24,587 bases of DNA from assembly GCA_030039695.1 (NCBI GenBank), contig JASHVB010000915.1:1-24587 (forward strand), written 5' to 3'. This document shows, in pieces, positions 16,459 through 23,820 of the stretch; within the stretch, counting starts at the first letter, position 1, and the number at the start of each line of letters is the position of its first letter. The stretch comes from Acetobacteraceae bacterium (GTDB lineage: Bacteria > Pseudomonadota > Alphaproteobacteria > Acetobacterales > Acetobacteraceae). The position numbers and the translations under genes are program-made. A model generated the notes under the pieces. It was not told the origin of the DNA. It did not search any database and saw only the letters and a list, made by a program, of their open reading frames with translations.

Positions 16459-17739
16459 CTAGAAGAAAACAAAGGACCGAACCACGACGTTCTTGCGGCA
16501 TCGGGCGTCGCCCGGTGCGGTCGGGTCGATGCAGGCAGTATGGAAGGACCAGCGCGAGACGGTGCCGTCTGTCACAGAATCGTAGCACTTGAGCATTGAG
16601 ACCTCGGTGGGCTTTTGCCGAGGAAACCAGTACCACTCGTGGTCGGGACGATAGGTGAAGCGGGTGGTCTCACCGACACGGTCGTCGTAGATCCGGTAGT
16701 TGGTAATGTACGGCTGGTCGGCGAAGGAGGGCCAGGCGCAGAGCACGAAGGGGAACTGCTCGACGGTCTCCATCGGTTTGGCGAGGTTAATCGACATGAA
16801 GCGCCGCGACATCTTCCTGTCGGCCTCTTCCTCCGTATAGTTCTGCGTGCGTCCAAAGTTTCGCAGGTTCCTGGTGAGCAACTCGCGACAGCGCACGCGG
16901 CCGCTATTATCGTTCAGGTCGTTATGCACAAGGTTGGCGTAGTTTGCGTTCACGCCCGGATTCTTGTTGCCCTGGTCTTCAGTGCGGTCACCCGCGTAGT
17001 CCTTGTCGAAGACGTCGTGGTTATAGACCAGTGCGTCGGTCGCGTCCGGGAAGAATTCCAGAAGCAGCTTCTCGATCTCCGGGTAGAATACCCGTTCCAC
17101 CTCGGCCGAATCATAAAAGTTCGAGCACTTGGACTCGAGGTGTGCCAGCGAGAGACCGAGCCGGTCCATGCATTCAGGGCTGTTGGGCGACAGACCCGGA
17201 TAGTATTCGCCGATGCGCCGCGCGTCGCGCATAACCTGCGGAAAATAGAGGTCCCGCTGTCGGTTGTCCTGTTCGTTCTTCCGTAGGATGACCGCGACCT
17301 CGGCACGCGCCGGGTCCCGCCAGACAGCGTTGGACGGGACAACAGAGTAGGTCGGCCGCTCGTAGATAGTATAGGGCAGCGGCAGCGCCAGCCCACCCTC
17401 AGGGGCTTTGATGGTGTTCGAGCGACGGAGGTACTCCGCGCACTCGTCGTAACTGCGAAACCCGAGGCCCCATTTTGTCTTGATCGGGCCCGGTAGTGCT
17501 GTCTCGATCATGTCGACAACGCGCTGACCCTCGCCGTCAGCGATCTCGGCGAGCGCGTCTTCGAGTGCCTTGGCGGTTCCCGCATCGCCGTCGCGGTCGA
17601 ACGCCATGTAGGACAGGCCTCCGTTCGCCGCGACGGGCGGCGGCTGTCCTTCCGTCCCCTGGAGCGGGGGCACATAGGCCGATGAAGCTCTGTTCGTCTC
17701 CGTTGCGGCGTTGTTGCCGGCGAGTTCGAGCTGGCTCAT
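16459..17739 (-). CDS. CmcJ/NvfI/AsaB-like oxidoreductase (putative non-heme iron enzyme)
   Basis: This 426-aa protein has the hallmarks of the CmcJ/NvfI/AsaB group, which includes the cephamycin protein CmcJ and fungal oxygenases of secondary metabolism. Hallmarks seen are DLYFPQVMRDAR, YNHDVFDKD, LVHNDLND, an INLAKPMETVEQFPFVLC core, PDHEWYWFPRQKPTEVSMLK, SFHTACIDPTAPGDARCRKN and a final VVRSFVFF. H272-x-D274 with H400 would complete a 2-His-1-carboxylate iron site, and R421 (or the Arg before it) could bind 2-oxoglutarate; this assignment is inference. The ATG at 17739 has GGAGGT six bases upstream. No signal peptide is present. It stands alone, with no partner biosynthetic genes within several kilobases and non-coding stretches on both sides. 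This fits horizontal acquisition of a tailoring enzyme. The substrate is unknown. Confidence 0.8.
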   Translation of the reverse strand: MSQLELAGNNAATETNRASSAYVPPLQGTEGQPPPVAANGGLSYMAFDRDGDAGTAKALEDALAEIADGEGQRVVDMIETALPGPIKTKWGLGFRSYDECAEYLRRSNTIKAPEGGLALPLPYTIYERPTYSVVPSNAVWRDPARAEVAVILRKNEQDNRQRDLYFPQVMRDARRIGEYYPGLSPNSPECMDRLGLSLAHLESKCSNFYDSAEVERVFYPEIEKLLLEFFPDATDALVYNHDVFDKDYAGDRTEDQGNKNPGVNANYANLVHNDLNDNSGRVRCRELLTRNLRNFGRTQNYTEEEADRKMSRRFMSINLAKPMETVEQFPFVLCAWPSFADQPYITNYRIYDDRVGETTRFTYRPDHEWYWFPRQKPTEVSMLKCYDSVTDGTVSRWSFHTACIDPTAPGDARCRKNVVVRSFVFF

Positions 17740-18619
17740 AGCGTACCTCCGGTTCGTTTGGCTTCACCGTGGCACACAAATCGTGTGCTTTTCCAGACTT
17801 CTGACTTCGGCGTACGCTGGCTCGGAACGGACCGACAGACAACCACCGAACGCGGCCGCTTCAGCGCAGACTTGTGCGACGGCAATCCCCGGGGAACGGG
17901 GCACGGCGAAACGATGGAACCGGAGCCGCAATCGAGCAAATCCGTGCGTCGAAGCGCCGGGTTCGCTTGCTGAACCTGATGGCTGGGGACTGGCGCGGCA
18001 GAATGGATACCAGGAACGCGGATCAAATCGGGGCTACCGGTCGGCTCGTGCCGCCGTCTGTCTCCCTTCGTTGGCTCCCGGTACGAGCAATGGCGCGACC
18101 GCGTGCGGCACGCAGAAAGGTCAAAAAGCAAGAAACGAACCGCCCACGTTCCTCGAACGGGTTCTGAGAACCCCTGGAGGAGGGCGTGGTCGCTGCGATG
18201 GCGTCACAGACACACGCGGCGACAGACACACGCGGCGTACGCCACACACCGGGCGACCAAAGCAGCAACAGTTACCGACGGCAAACAGCAATAGACAATT
18301 GCCGATGGGAAACCGGCATCAGCGAAGGTCGGGTACACCAGTACAGCGCCTACTCGGCCTCGCCCAGTCCGTGTGCCCCACGAGGTCCCGGGAGCGATCG
18401 TAGAGGCTGCCAGGGTTCGCGCCCGCTTTTGCAAGAGCTTTGCACACGGGCGACGTGACAACGACCCACGCAAACGCTAACAGGGCACAGGGGTTGGAAA
18501 CGACGCGCACATCAGCACGCACGCCAGTTCACAACCGCCTGGAGGCCCTCTCAATAGCAGTCAGGCATCGGGTCGACGTTGCAAGGCTCGGTTTGTTGTG
18601 CCTTACCACGCCCTGCCGA
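17740..18619. other. 880-bp stretch without a credible gene
   Basis: Upstream of the CmcJ-like start there is no frame with coding character on either strand; short ORFs here are Arg-rich shadows. The promoter of the CmcJ-like gene (minus) should lie at 17755-17850. An exact 16-bp tandem duplication is at 18206-18237. The stretch is a little richer in A than the surrounding genes (for example 18105-18140 and 18255-18300) and could hold a small RNA or be decayed sequence. Nothing specific can be called. Confidence 0.4.
18206..18237. repeat. Exact 16-bp tandem duplication
   Basis: ACAGACACACGCGGCG occurs twice head to tail at 18206-18221 and 18222-18237 without mismatch. It lies in the gene-free stretch upstream of the CmcJ-like gene and is probably a replication slippage product. 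Confidence 0.85.
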
Positions 18620-18817
18620 CTAGCCCCGTACCGGCGGAGCTGGCTCCGGAGCTGGAGGCGGAGCCGGCGGCGGTGGCGCAGCTTCGACCGGTTGCGGCGG
18701 CGGCGCGGGCTGCTGCTGAGCACACGCGGCGACTAGCGCCACGGGGGCTACGATGGCAACCATTGCCGCATAACGGAACAGCCTGTGGCGGGCCACTGTT
18801 TCGGAAACGTCGAACAT
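18620..18817 (-). CDS. Small proline-rich lipoprotein
   Basis: This 65-aa protein begins with a charged N-region (MFDVSETVARHRLFR), then a hydrophobic segment ending in the lipobox VAAC, so C32 is the likely lipidated residue. The mature part is only about 34 residues and consists almost entirely of Pro, Ala, Gln and Glu, a flexible linker-like tail that could reach into the periplasm. GGGAGGA lies about five bases before the ATG at 18817. It is divergent from the L,D-transpeptidase gene, sharing a 103-bp promoter region, which hints at a shared cell-envelope role. Proline-rich composition makes homology hard to judge. The frame is open further upstream, but the lipobox and the Shine-Dalgarno site support this start. 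Confidence 0.7.
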   Translation of the reverse strand: MFDVSETVARHRLFRYAAMVAIVAPVALVAACAQQQPAPPPQPVEAAPPPPAPPPAPEPAPPVRG

Positions 18818-18920
18818 CCGGTCCTCCCTGGTTGAAACGCCCGTAGAGAGCTTAAATCTATAAGCGATTCGTAGTAAAGAGTCAAAACGACAGGTTGAGT
18901 GGGTCGGCAAGGGTCAAGGA
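18818..18920. promoter_or_regulatory. Divergent promoter region, lipoprotein / L,D-transpeptidase
   Basis: These 103 bases separate two genes that start in opposite directions, so both promoters must lie here or overlap the starts. The middle (about 18850-18900) is more AT-rich than its surroundings, as expected for promoter DNA. Specific -35/-10 boxes were not assigned with confidence. Confidence 0.45.
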
Positions 18921-20405
18921 ATGGCACTAGTTCGCGCGGCGTGGCACAAGGTCGGCTTTGGTCGGCGAGAGCTATTCAATTCCACCCCTCCTGTTCCAGT
19001 GTCTCGGCGCGCGATGATTGCACGTGGCGCGATTGCTCTCGCCGCAGCGTGCGCGCTCGCTGCGTGCGGTACCGATCCGGACCCTGACTCCACGTTAGCA
19101 TCGCATGCCGATACTGAACTGGGCAAGCTGATCGACGACGCCCCGGAGTTTGTCGTCGCTGATGAACCGCTGAATGTCGGGTTGCTACGGCACTTCTATG
19201 CGCGCCATGGCTTCGAACCAATCTGGACGACCCGGCAAGAGCAGGTGCATTCGCTGGTAAACGCGGTGCTGCACGCCGGCGATCAAGGCCTGGACCCTGG
19301 GCTGTTTCACGCGAACTTGCTGCGGCACAGAGGGAAATTGTCGCCGCTTGATCGCGACCTGGTGCTGTCTGACGCCTTTCTATCGTATGCCGACGCGTTG
19401 GCCCGCGGCGCCGTGCCGGTTGAGCGCCGAGGCGATGACCAGACTCTGACCCCTGGGCCGGTCGATGTGCCTGCTGCGCTCGACGACGCTATTAGCAGCC
19501 CCGACCCGGCGGCAGTGATCGAGGCGCTTGCGCCGACGACACCGACCTATCGGGCGCTGCGCGAGGCCTTGCAGAAGTATCGCTCGGGTATCCTGGCCGG
19601 CTACGAGGGCACGCCGAACCGCTTGCGCGCGATCGTGGTAAACCTTGAACGCCAACGCTGGCTGCCGCGGCCGCTGCCGGAGGACCGTGTCTGGGTCAAC
19701 GTTGCCGATGAACAAGTGGTATTTTATCGCGCCGATGAGGCGGTTTTCTCCTCGCGGGTCATTGTCGGCCAAGACGTCAAGGAAAATCAGAGCCCGGAGT
19801 TCATCACCACAATGAACGGAATTATGTTCAACCCTCCATGGCGCATCCCGGACGACATCGCTGCGCGGGAGATCCTGCCGATACTCAGTCACGACCCCAA
19901 TTATTTAATTCGAAATAAAATCATAACGCTCCCGGATGGCGGGCTCGAGCAGGTGGCTGGACCAGATGCCGGCCTCGGAGTCCTCATGTTTGACATGCCG
20001 AATCGGTTCGACGTTTACCTGCATGACACCCCGGACCAATATCTTTTTAACCGCGAAAACCGCCGCGTCAGCCATGGATGCATCCGGGTGCACGATCCGC
20101 GCGAATTGGCCGCCTTGCTGATGCAGCAACCGATCGACGCGATCAACGAACAGATCGCGACAGACACCACCACCCGGAGCGATCTGCCAGCGCCCATGCC
20201 GGTCTTTGTGGTCTACCAGACCGCGTTCGTAGATGAAGATGGCACATTGCAATTTCGCCCAGATTTCTACAACCGTGACCCAGAGATCTGGCGTCAGTTG
20301 CACAGACGCCGAGATCAGGCCCCGCAAGTGGATAATAGCCCCACACCGCGCGGCCGTCTGGTGGCGCTGGGGACCCCGAGAGTAGCAATCTCCAAGACTT
20401 TCTAG
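18921..20405 (+). CDS. L,D-transpeptidase (YkuD domain), predicted lipoprotein
   Basis: This protein, 494 aa from the ATG at 18921, belongs to the long L,D-transpeptidase group (YcbB-like), which forms 3-3 cross-links in peptidoglycan or attaches proteins to it. A signal region with RRAMIARGAIALAAACALAAC ends in lipobox LAAC (C49), so the mature protein is probably lipid-anchored in the periplasm. A scaffold region follows (about 75-230), then the YkuD domain (about 240-440) with DVYLHDTP and the catalytic SHGCIRVHD, where C387 is the nucleophile and H385 is in the motif. The start is uncertain. The ATG at 18921 has AAGGG about eight bases upstream, but ATG 19014 (codon 32) or GTG 18999 (codon 27) would give a more normal signal peptide. 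A 30-bp AT-rich patch at about 19898-19926 stands out within the GC-rich gene. Confidence 0.9.
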   Translation: MALVRAAWHKVGFGRRELFNSTPPVPVSRRAMIARGAIALAAACALAACGTDPDPDSTLASHADTELGKLIDDAPEFVVADEPLNVGLLRHFYARHGFEPIWTTRQEQVHSLVNAVLHAGDQGLDPGLFHANLLRHRGKLSPLDRDLVLSDAFLSYADALARGAVPVERRGDDQTLTPGPVDVPAALDDAISSPDPAAVIEALAPTTPTYRALREALQKYRSGILAGYEGTPNRLRAIVVNLERQRWLPRPLPEDRVWVNVADEQVVFYRADEAVFSSRVIVGQDVKENQSPEFITTMNGIMFNPPWRIPDDIAAREILPILSHDPNYLIRNKIITLPDGGLEQVAGPDAGLGVLMFDMPNRFDVYLHDTPDQYLFNRENRRVSHGCIRVHDPRELAALLMQQPIDAINEQIATDTTTRSDLPAPMPVFVVYQTAFVDEDGTLQFRPDFYNRDPEIWRQLHRRRDQAPQVDNSPTPRGRLVALGTPRVAISKTF

Positions 20406-20634
20406 AATCTGCTGGACTCGTTCCTTTTCGGGGTGAGCAGGACCTTCAAGTCGGGAAGCGGTGGGCGCGCGAGGGAGCAGGCTCTGGACGGTCGTGAACG
20501 CCGCGCGTTGGTTCGTGCAGCGGCCGGCTTCGGAGAGCCTTGGCAAGGAAACCCACGACCTGAGTTGCCGTAGCTGATGCCATCACGGTGCTCAAAGCCG
20601 TTACAGCGCGCTTGGTGTTGGCAAATCATTGAAT
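20406..20634. other. Gap downstream of the tRNA and the L,D-transpeptidase; no gene seen
   Basis: These 229 bases lie between the L,D-transpeptidase stop (plus) and the tRNA 3' end (minus), so both transcripts converge here. No credible gene or integrase remnant is recognised, and no U-tracted hairpin is clear. No repeated copy of the tRNA 3' end was found that would mark an integrated element. Confidence 0.35.
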
Positions 20635-20708
20635 TGGCTGGGGGACCTGGATTCGAACCAAGGATGCCCGGGTCAGAGCCGGGAGTTTTACCGCTAAACT
20701 ATCCCCCA
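20635..20708 (-). tRNA. tRNA-Gln (anticodon CUG)
   Basis: On the minus strand the sequence starts TGGGGGATAGTTTAGCGGT and folds into a complete cloverleaf. The 7-bp acceptor TGGGGGA pairs with TCCCCCA. The anticodon arm is CCCGG-CTCTGAC-CCGGG, whose loop presents CTG, reading CAG (Gln). The T arm contains the invariant GGTTCGAATCC. The 3' GCCA (discriminator G plus CCA) is encoded. The U1-A72 acceptor pair is the unusual weak first pair typical of bacterial tRNA-Gln. It lies 75 bases downstream of the broken SYLF gene on the same strand. Confidence 0.96.
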
Positions 20709-20783
20709 AATAGCGGAGCGATGGCGGGATACCACGCCGCAGCGGTCACCGGCAACCGCGTCACCCCGCTGCCGTCACCGCCG

Positions 20784-21470
20784 TCACCCGAGCGCCGTCA
20801 GCGCGTTCCGCAGCGCCACGGACCGCGAACCGACCACCTCGGCGGAGAAGATCCCGCGCATCGTCAGCGGGCGGCCGTACCACACGGGGTTGGATCGGTA
20901 TGGCGGCCGGATGATCGAGCCGTCGATCGTCAGCGCGCCATACAGCCTGGACGACGATGACCACACCACGATGTCGGGTGCCATTGGGCCGGCAAGTGCT
21001 GCCTCGACGCCCGATCCCGGGGGCGCCACCGCGATGCCCGCCTGCGCGCCGATCTTGAACTGCTCGTGCATCAGGCCATTCACCCCGCGCGATGTCATGA
21101 GCATCAGGAGCAGCCCGGATGGGGCCAGGCCCGCGTGAAGACCGAACGACCCCGAGCTGGCTGCGTACAAAAGGCGGGCCCGGTCCAGTGCCCGTTGGGA
21201 TGCCGAAGCAACAGCCGGCCGTCACCGCCCTCGTCACCGGCGATAACTCCGCCGTTGATCCGCCGCAGCACGATGAGCACACCGCGCGCGTGGCCGGATC
21301 TGTCCCTCATCGCCGAACGCGCGGTCATGCCGCAGGTCGTCCATTGTCCTCATGGCGCTGCCGATCGTGCGCTCCTCGTCGCATTGCATCCGCGCCTTGC
21401 CCGCCGCGGGCAGCCCCAGCATCGCAGCAGACAACAAGACGCCGCCCAGTCGCCGCCGGATTGCCACCAT
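20784..21470 (-). pseudogene. SYLF/Ysc84-domain lipid-binding protein, broken by two compensating frameshifts
   Basis: The minus-strand reading spells a secreted SYLF-domain protein of about 228 aa in three pieces. Piece one starts at ATG 21470 with a signal-like MVAIRRRLGGVLLSAAMLG and runs to MRTMDDLRHDRAFGDEGQIR. Piece two, in another frame (about 21300-21170), has ARGVLIVLRRINGGVIAGDE and GGDGRLLLRHPNGHWTGPAF. Piece three, back in the first frame, has AASSGSFGLHAGL, HEQFKIGAQAGIAVAP, SRLYGALTIDGS and the YYGRP-like WYGRPLTMRGI near the C-terminus, ending at 20784. The first frame stops at 21234, so the protein cannot be made as read. Either the gene is recently dead or the sequence carries two indel errors. 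The family binds lipids, and many bacterial members are periplasmic. Confidence 0.8.
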
Positions 21471-22080
21471 CAGTGCGATCCCCTCGACACTGGGCACGTG
21501 GAAAGATGTGTGGATTGTGGGCGAAACGGTGGCGCAGGAACGCGCTTGTGACGGCGCTAACGGCGGCCTGATCGCCCTGTCCGCGGCGATGCTGCGCCCG
21601 GCTGCTCGTCCGGTTCGTTTCGACTTATAGACGGCAACCCGACGCAGTTTCCTCGACAGCACCCACGCCCCGGATCGAAGAAAACGAAGAATACCTGTAT
21701 GAGGTCGCTGCCTCACTGCGCACGGCGACCTATCACAGGCTGAAGGATGACACGCCCGACCATGAGCGCGGCGTGGACTTTCCCCGATGCCAGCCTCGAA
21801 GCACACCCGGAGTGCCTCGCTCGCGAGATCATCAAGTTCGGCTTCTCATGCACAATCGCGCCACTGACCGAGGGGTTGTCATTTGCGTTTGTGGCGCGGC
21901 ACCGAGCGGGCCGCGGCGAAGGCAGGCACCTGCGTCACCCGTTTTTGCCTGAACCATCGTTTCGCCGTCCGGCGTCCAAGGCGGGAAGCCGACCAAGCCG
22001 CCTCGGGTTGGCCGGAGCCATTGCGATCGCTCTCTCGCCGCTGGACCGGCCGTGTACGGCGCGGTAGTGGAAACGCCGAC
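21471..22080. other. 610-bp stretch upstream of hisB without a credible gene
   Basis: It lies between the divergent SYLF pseudogene and hisB, so the promoter of the his cluster and the former SYLF promoter should be here. A plus frame near 21640-21800 reads EENEEYLYEVAASLRTATYH, which looks protein-like, but it has no supported start and degrades after about 45 residues. I do not recognise it. No T-box, attenuator with a His-codon run, or other his leader was found just before hisB. Confidence 0.4.
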
Positions 22081-22671
22081 ATGGCCCGCACTGCATCGCT
22101 GAGCCGCAAGACCTCGGAAACCGACATCAGCCTGACCCTCGATCTCGACGGGACGGGAATGGCGGACGTTGCCACCGGCATCGGCTTCCTTGACCACATG
22201 CTGACTGCGCTGACACGGCACGGTTTGTTCGACCTGACGCTGCGCGCCAAGGGCGACCTGCACATCGATTTCCACCACACCACCGAGGATGTCGGAATCG
22301 TGCTCGGGCGTGCCTTTGCGCAGGCGCTGGGCGACAAGCGCGGCATTCGTCGCTTCGGCCACGCGCTGGTGCCGATGGACGAGACGCTGGCTGAAGCTGC
22401 GGTCGATATCTCCGGCCGCCCGTTCCTGGTGTGGAACGTCAACTTCGAACGCCCGAAACTCGGCGAAATGGACACCGAGTTGTTCGAGGAATTCTTCCGC
22501 GCTCTGGCGTTCAACGCCGGCGTGACGCTGCACATTAATCAACGGGCCGGCCACAATGCGCATCACGTGGCCGAGGCGTGCTTCAAGGCGACCGCCCGTG
22601 CGCTCCGTGTGGCCGTGGAGATCGATCCCCGGGCCGCTGATGCGATCCCATCCACGAAAGGGGCGCTGTGA
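22081..22671 (+). CDS. hisB: Imidazoleglycerol-phosphate dehydratase
   Basis: This 196-aa enzyme converts imidazole-glycerol phosphate to imidazole-acetol phosphate in histidine synthesis, in the cytoplasm as a 24-mer with two manganese ions per active site. The metal-binding signatures of the family are intact: GFLDHML near 38-44, [16 protein letters not shown] (H65, H66, E69, D70) and the second-half [20 protein letters not shown]. Length is normal for the monofunctional enzyme, and no phosphatase domain is fused. The ATG at 22081 begins the conserved R..R.T.ET region; its Shine-Dalgarno site (GGAAA) is weak. It is the first gene of the his cluster in the window. Confidence 0.97.
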   Translation: MARTASLSRKTSETDISLTLDLDGTGMADVATGIGFLDHMLTALTRHGLFDLTLRAKGDLHIDFHHTTEDVGIVLGRAFAQALGDKRGIRRFGHALVPMDETLAEAAVDISGRPFLVWNVNFERPKLGEMDTELFEEFFRALAFNAGVTLHINQRAGHNAHHVAEACFKATARALRVAVEIDPRAADAIPSTKGAL

Positions 22672-22691
22672 TGGGTGGCGCGGGACTCCGG

Positions 22692-22711
22692 CCGCCCCTT
22701 CGGGACGGCGG
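22692..22711 (+). other. UUCG-capped hairpin in the hisB/DUF2628 spacer
   Basis: Just after hisB, CCGCCCC-TTCG-GGACGGCGG can fold into a GC stem with a UUCG loop and one bulged base. No U-tract follows. It may act as a processing or stability element inside the his transcript rather than a terminator. Confidence 0.3.
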
Positions 22712-22810
22712 ACTGGGGGAGCGGTCACGTGGCGCCGCTGGCTCGCATGGAGCGACCCCTCCGCCCACCTCTGTCCCGCAAAGGGAGGCAGAGCACAGAG
22801 CGGTCTCCTC

Positions 22811-23188
22811 ATGACGTTCTGGACCGTTCATGTCCGTGCGGGTAACGCACCGGTGCTGGTGCGAGAGGGCTTCTCCTGGGGCGCATTCTTGTTCGGTCCG
22901 CTCTGGCTGGCGGGGCATCGCGCTTGGATCCCCGCAGCACTTGCCCTGGCTGCCGGCAGTCTGATCGTCATCCTGCTACCGCCTGGCATCGCGGGTGTCA
23001 CGATGTTCGCCCTTGCCATTCTGCTGGGCCTTTCCGGCCAGGACTTCCGCCGCTGGTCGATGGACCACCGCGGCTTCACGCTCGCGCAGGTTATTACGGC
23101 GCGGTCCGAGCCTGAGGCGCTCGGCGTCCTGCTCGCACGCCGGCCCGATCTCGTCGGCAGCTTCCTGCCACCGGGGGCCACACGATGA
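22811..23188 (+). CDS. DUF2628-type small membrane protein
   Basis: This 125-aa protein begins MTFWTVHVRAGNAPVLVREG, followed by FSWGAFLFGPLWLAGHRAW, the pattern of DUF2628 membrane proteins (GFSW.AFLFGPLWLL.HR.W). Hydrophobic segments at about 26-40, 42-58 and 60-78 suggest two or three membrane passes. The C-terminus is soluble. Its stop TGA overlaps the hisH ATG by four bases (ATGA), so it is translationally coupled to hisH. From memory, such a gene sits between hisB and hisH in several alphaproteobacteria. A role in histidine synthesis is not established; conservation of position is the only clue. Its own Shine-Dalgarno site is poor. Confidence 0.8.
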   Translation: MTFWTVHVRAGNAPVLVREGFSWGAFLFGPLWLAGHRAWIPAALALAAGSLIVILLPPGIAGVTMFALAILLGLSGQDFRRWSMDHRGFTLAQVITARSEPEALGVLLARRPDLVGSFLPPGATR

Positions 23189-23820
23189 AGGTCGCGGTCG
23201 TTGACTATGGCAGCGGCAACCTTGCGTCCGCCTCGCACGGGCTGGAGGTGGCCGCTGAGCGCGCCTGGCTGCAGGCCGAGGTGAGGGTCACCGCCGACGC
23301 CGACTATGTCGCCCGCGCCGACCGTATCGTGTTGCCCGGCCAGGGGGCCTTCGCCGACTGCGCGCACGGCCTCGCCGCCGTCGATGGCATGCGCGAGGCG
23401 ATCGAGACTGCAGTGTGCCGCGGCACGCCATTCCTCGGCATCTGCGTCGGCATGCAGCTCATGGCCGAGCGCGGCCTCGAGCATGAAGTTACGCCCGGCC
23501 TCGGTTGGATCAGGGGCGAGATCGCGGAGATGCCGGCGCCTGGCCTGCGACTGCCACACATGGGCTGGAATGCGCTGGACTTCTCTCCGGGCTCGCACCA
23601 ATTGCTGACTGGGCTGCAACCGGGAGACCATGCCTATTTCGTCCATAGCTATGCCCTCACCGGCGGCGACCCGGCCGAGGCAATCGCCTGGACGGATTAC
23701 GGCGGCCCTGTGGTGGCCATGGTCGCGTCCGGCAACCGTGCCGGCACGCAGTTCCATGTGGAGAAGAGCCAGGAGGTCGGCATACGCATCCTGACCAATT
23801 TTCTGCGGTGGACCCCCTGA
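23185..23820 (+). CDS. hisH: Imidazole glycerol phosphate synthase, glutaminase subunit
   Basis: This 211-aa class-I glutamine amidotransferase releases ammonia from glutamine and passes it to HisF, which makes imidazole-glycerol phosphate and AICAR. It begins MKVAVVDYGSGNLASASHGL. The oxyanion strand VLPGQGAF is present, the nucleophile C87 is in GICVGMQLM, and the catalytic H191 and E193 are in QFHVEKSQ. The family's HMGWN motif is intact. The start overlaps the upstream DUF2628 stop (ATGA), and the stop overlaps the next ATG by one base (TGATG), so three genes are tightly coupled. HisF is expected outside the window. Confidence 0.97.
   Translation: MKVAVVDYGSGNLASASHGLEVAAERAWLQAEVRVTADADYVARADRIVLPGQGAFADCAHGLAAVDGMREAIETAVCRGTPFLGICVGMQLMAERGLEHEVTPGLGWIRGEIAEMPAPGLRLPHMGWNALDFSPGSHQLLTGLQPGDHAYFVHSYALTGGDPAEAIAWTDYGGPVVAMVASGNRAGTQFHVEKSQEVGIRILTNFLRWTP

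Noticed and set aside
16615..17286. 223-aa plus-strand open frame with hydrophobic stretches
   Set aside because: It is antisense to the CmcJ-like gene, which has a strong Shine-Dalgarno sequence and clear family motifs.
20635..20708. tRNA-Gln as an integration site of a genomic island
   Set aside because: No integrase gene and no repeated tRNA 3' end were found in the window.
21832..23757. Two long minus-strand frames (326 and 309 aa)
   Set aside because: They are antisense to hisB, the DUF2628 gene and hisH, and carry no motifs.
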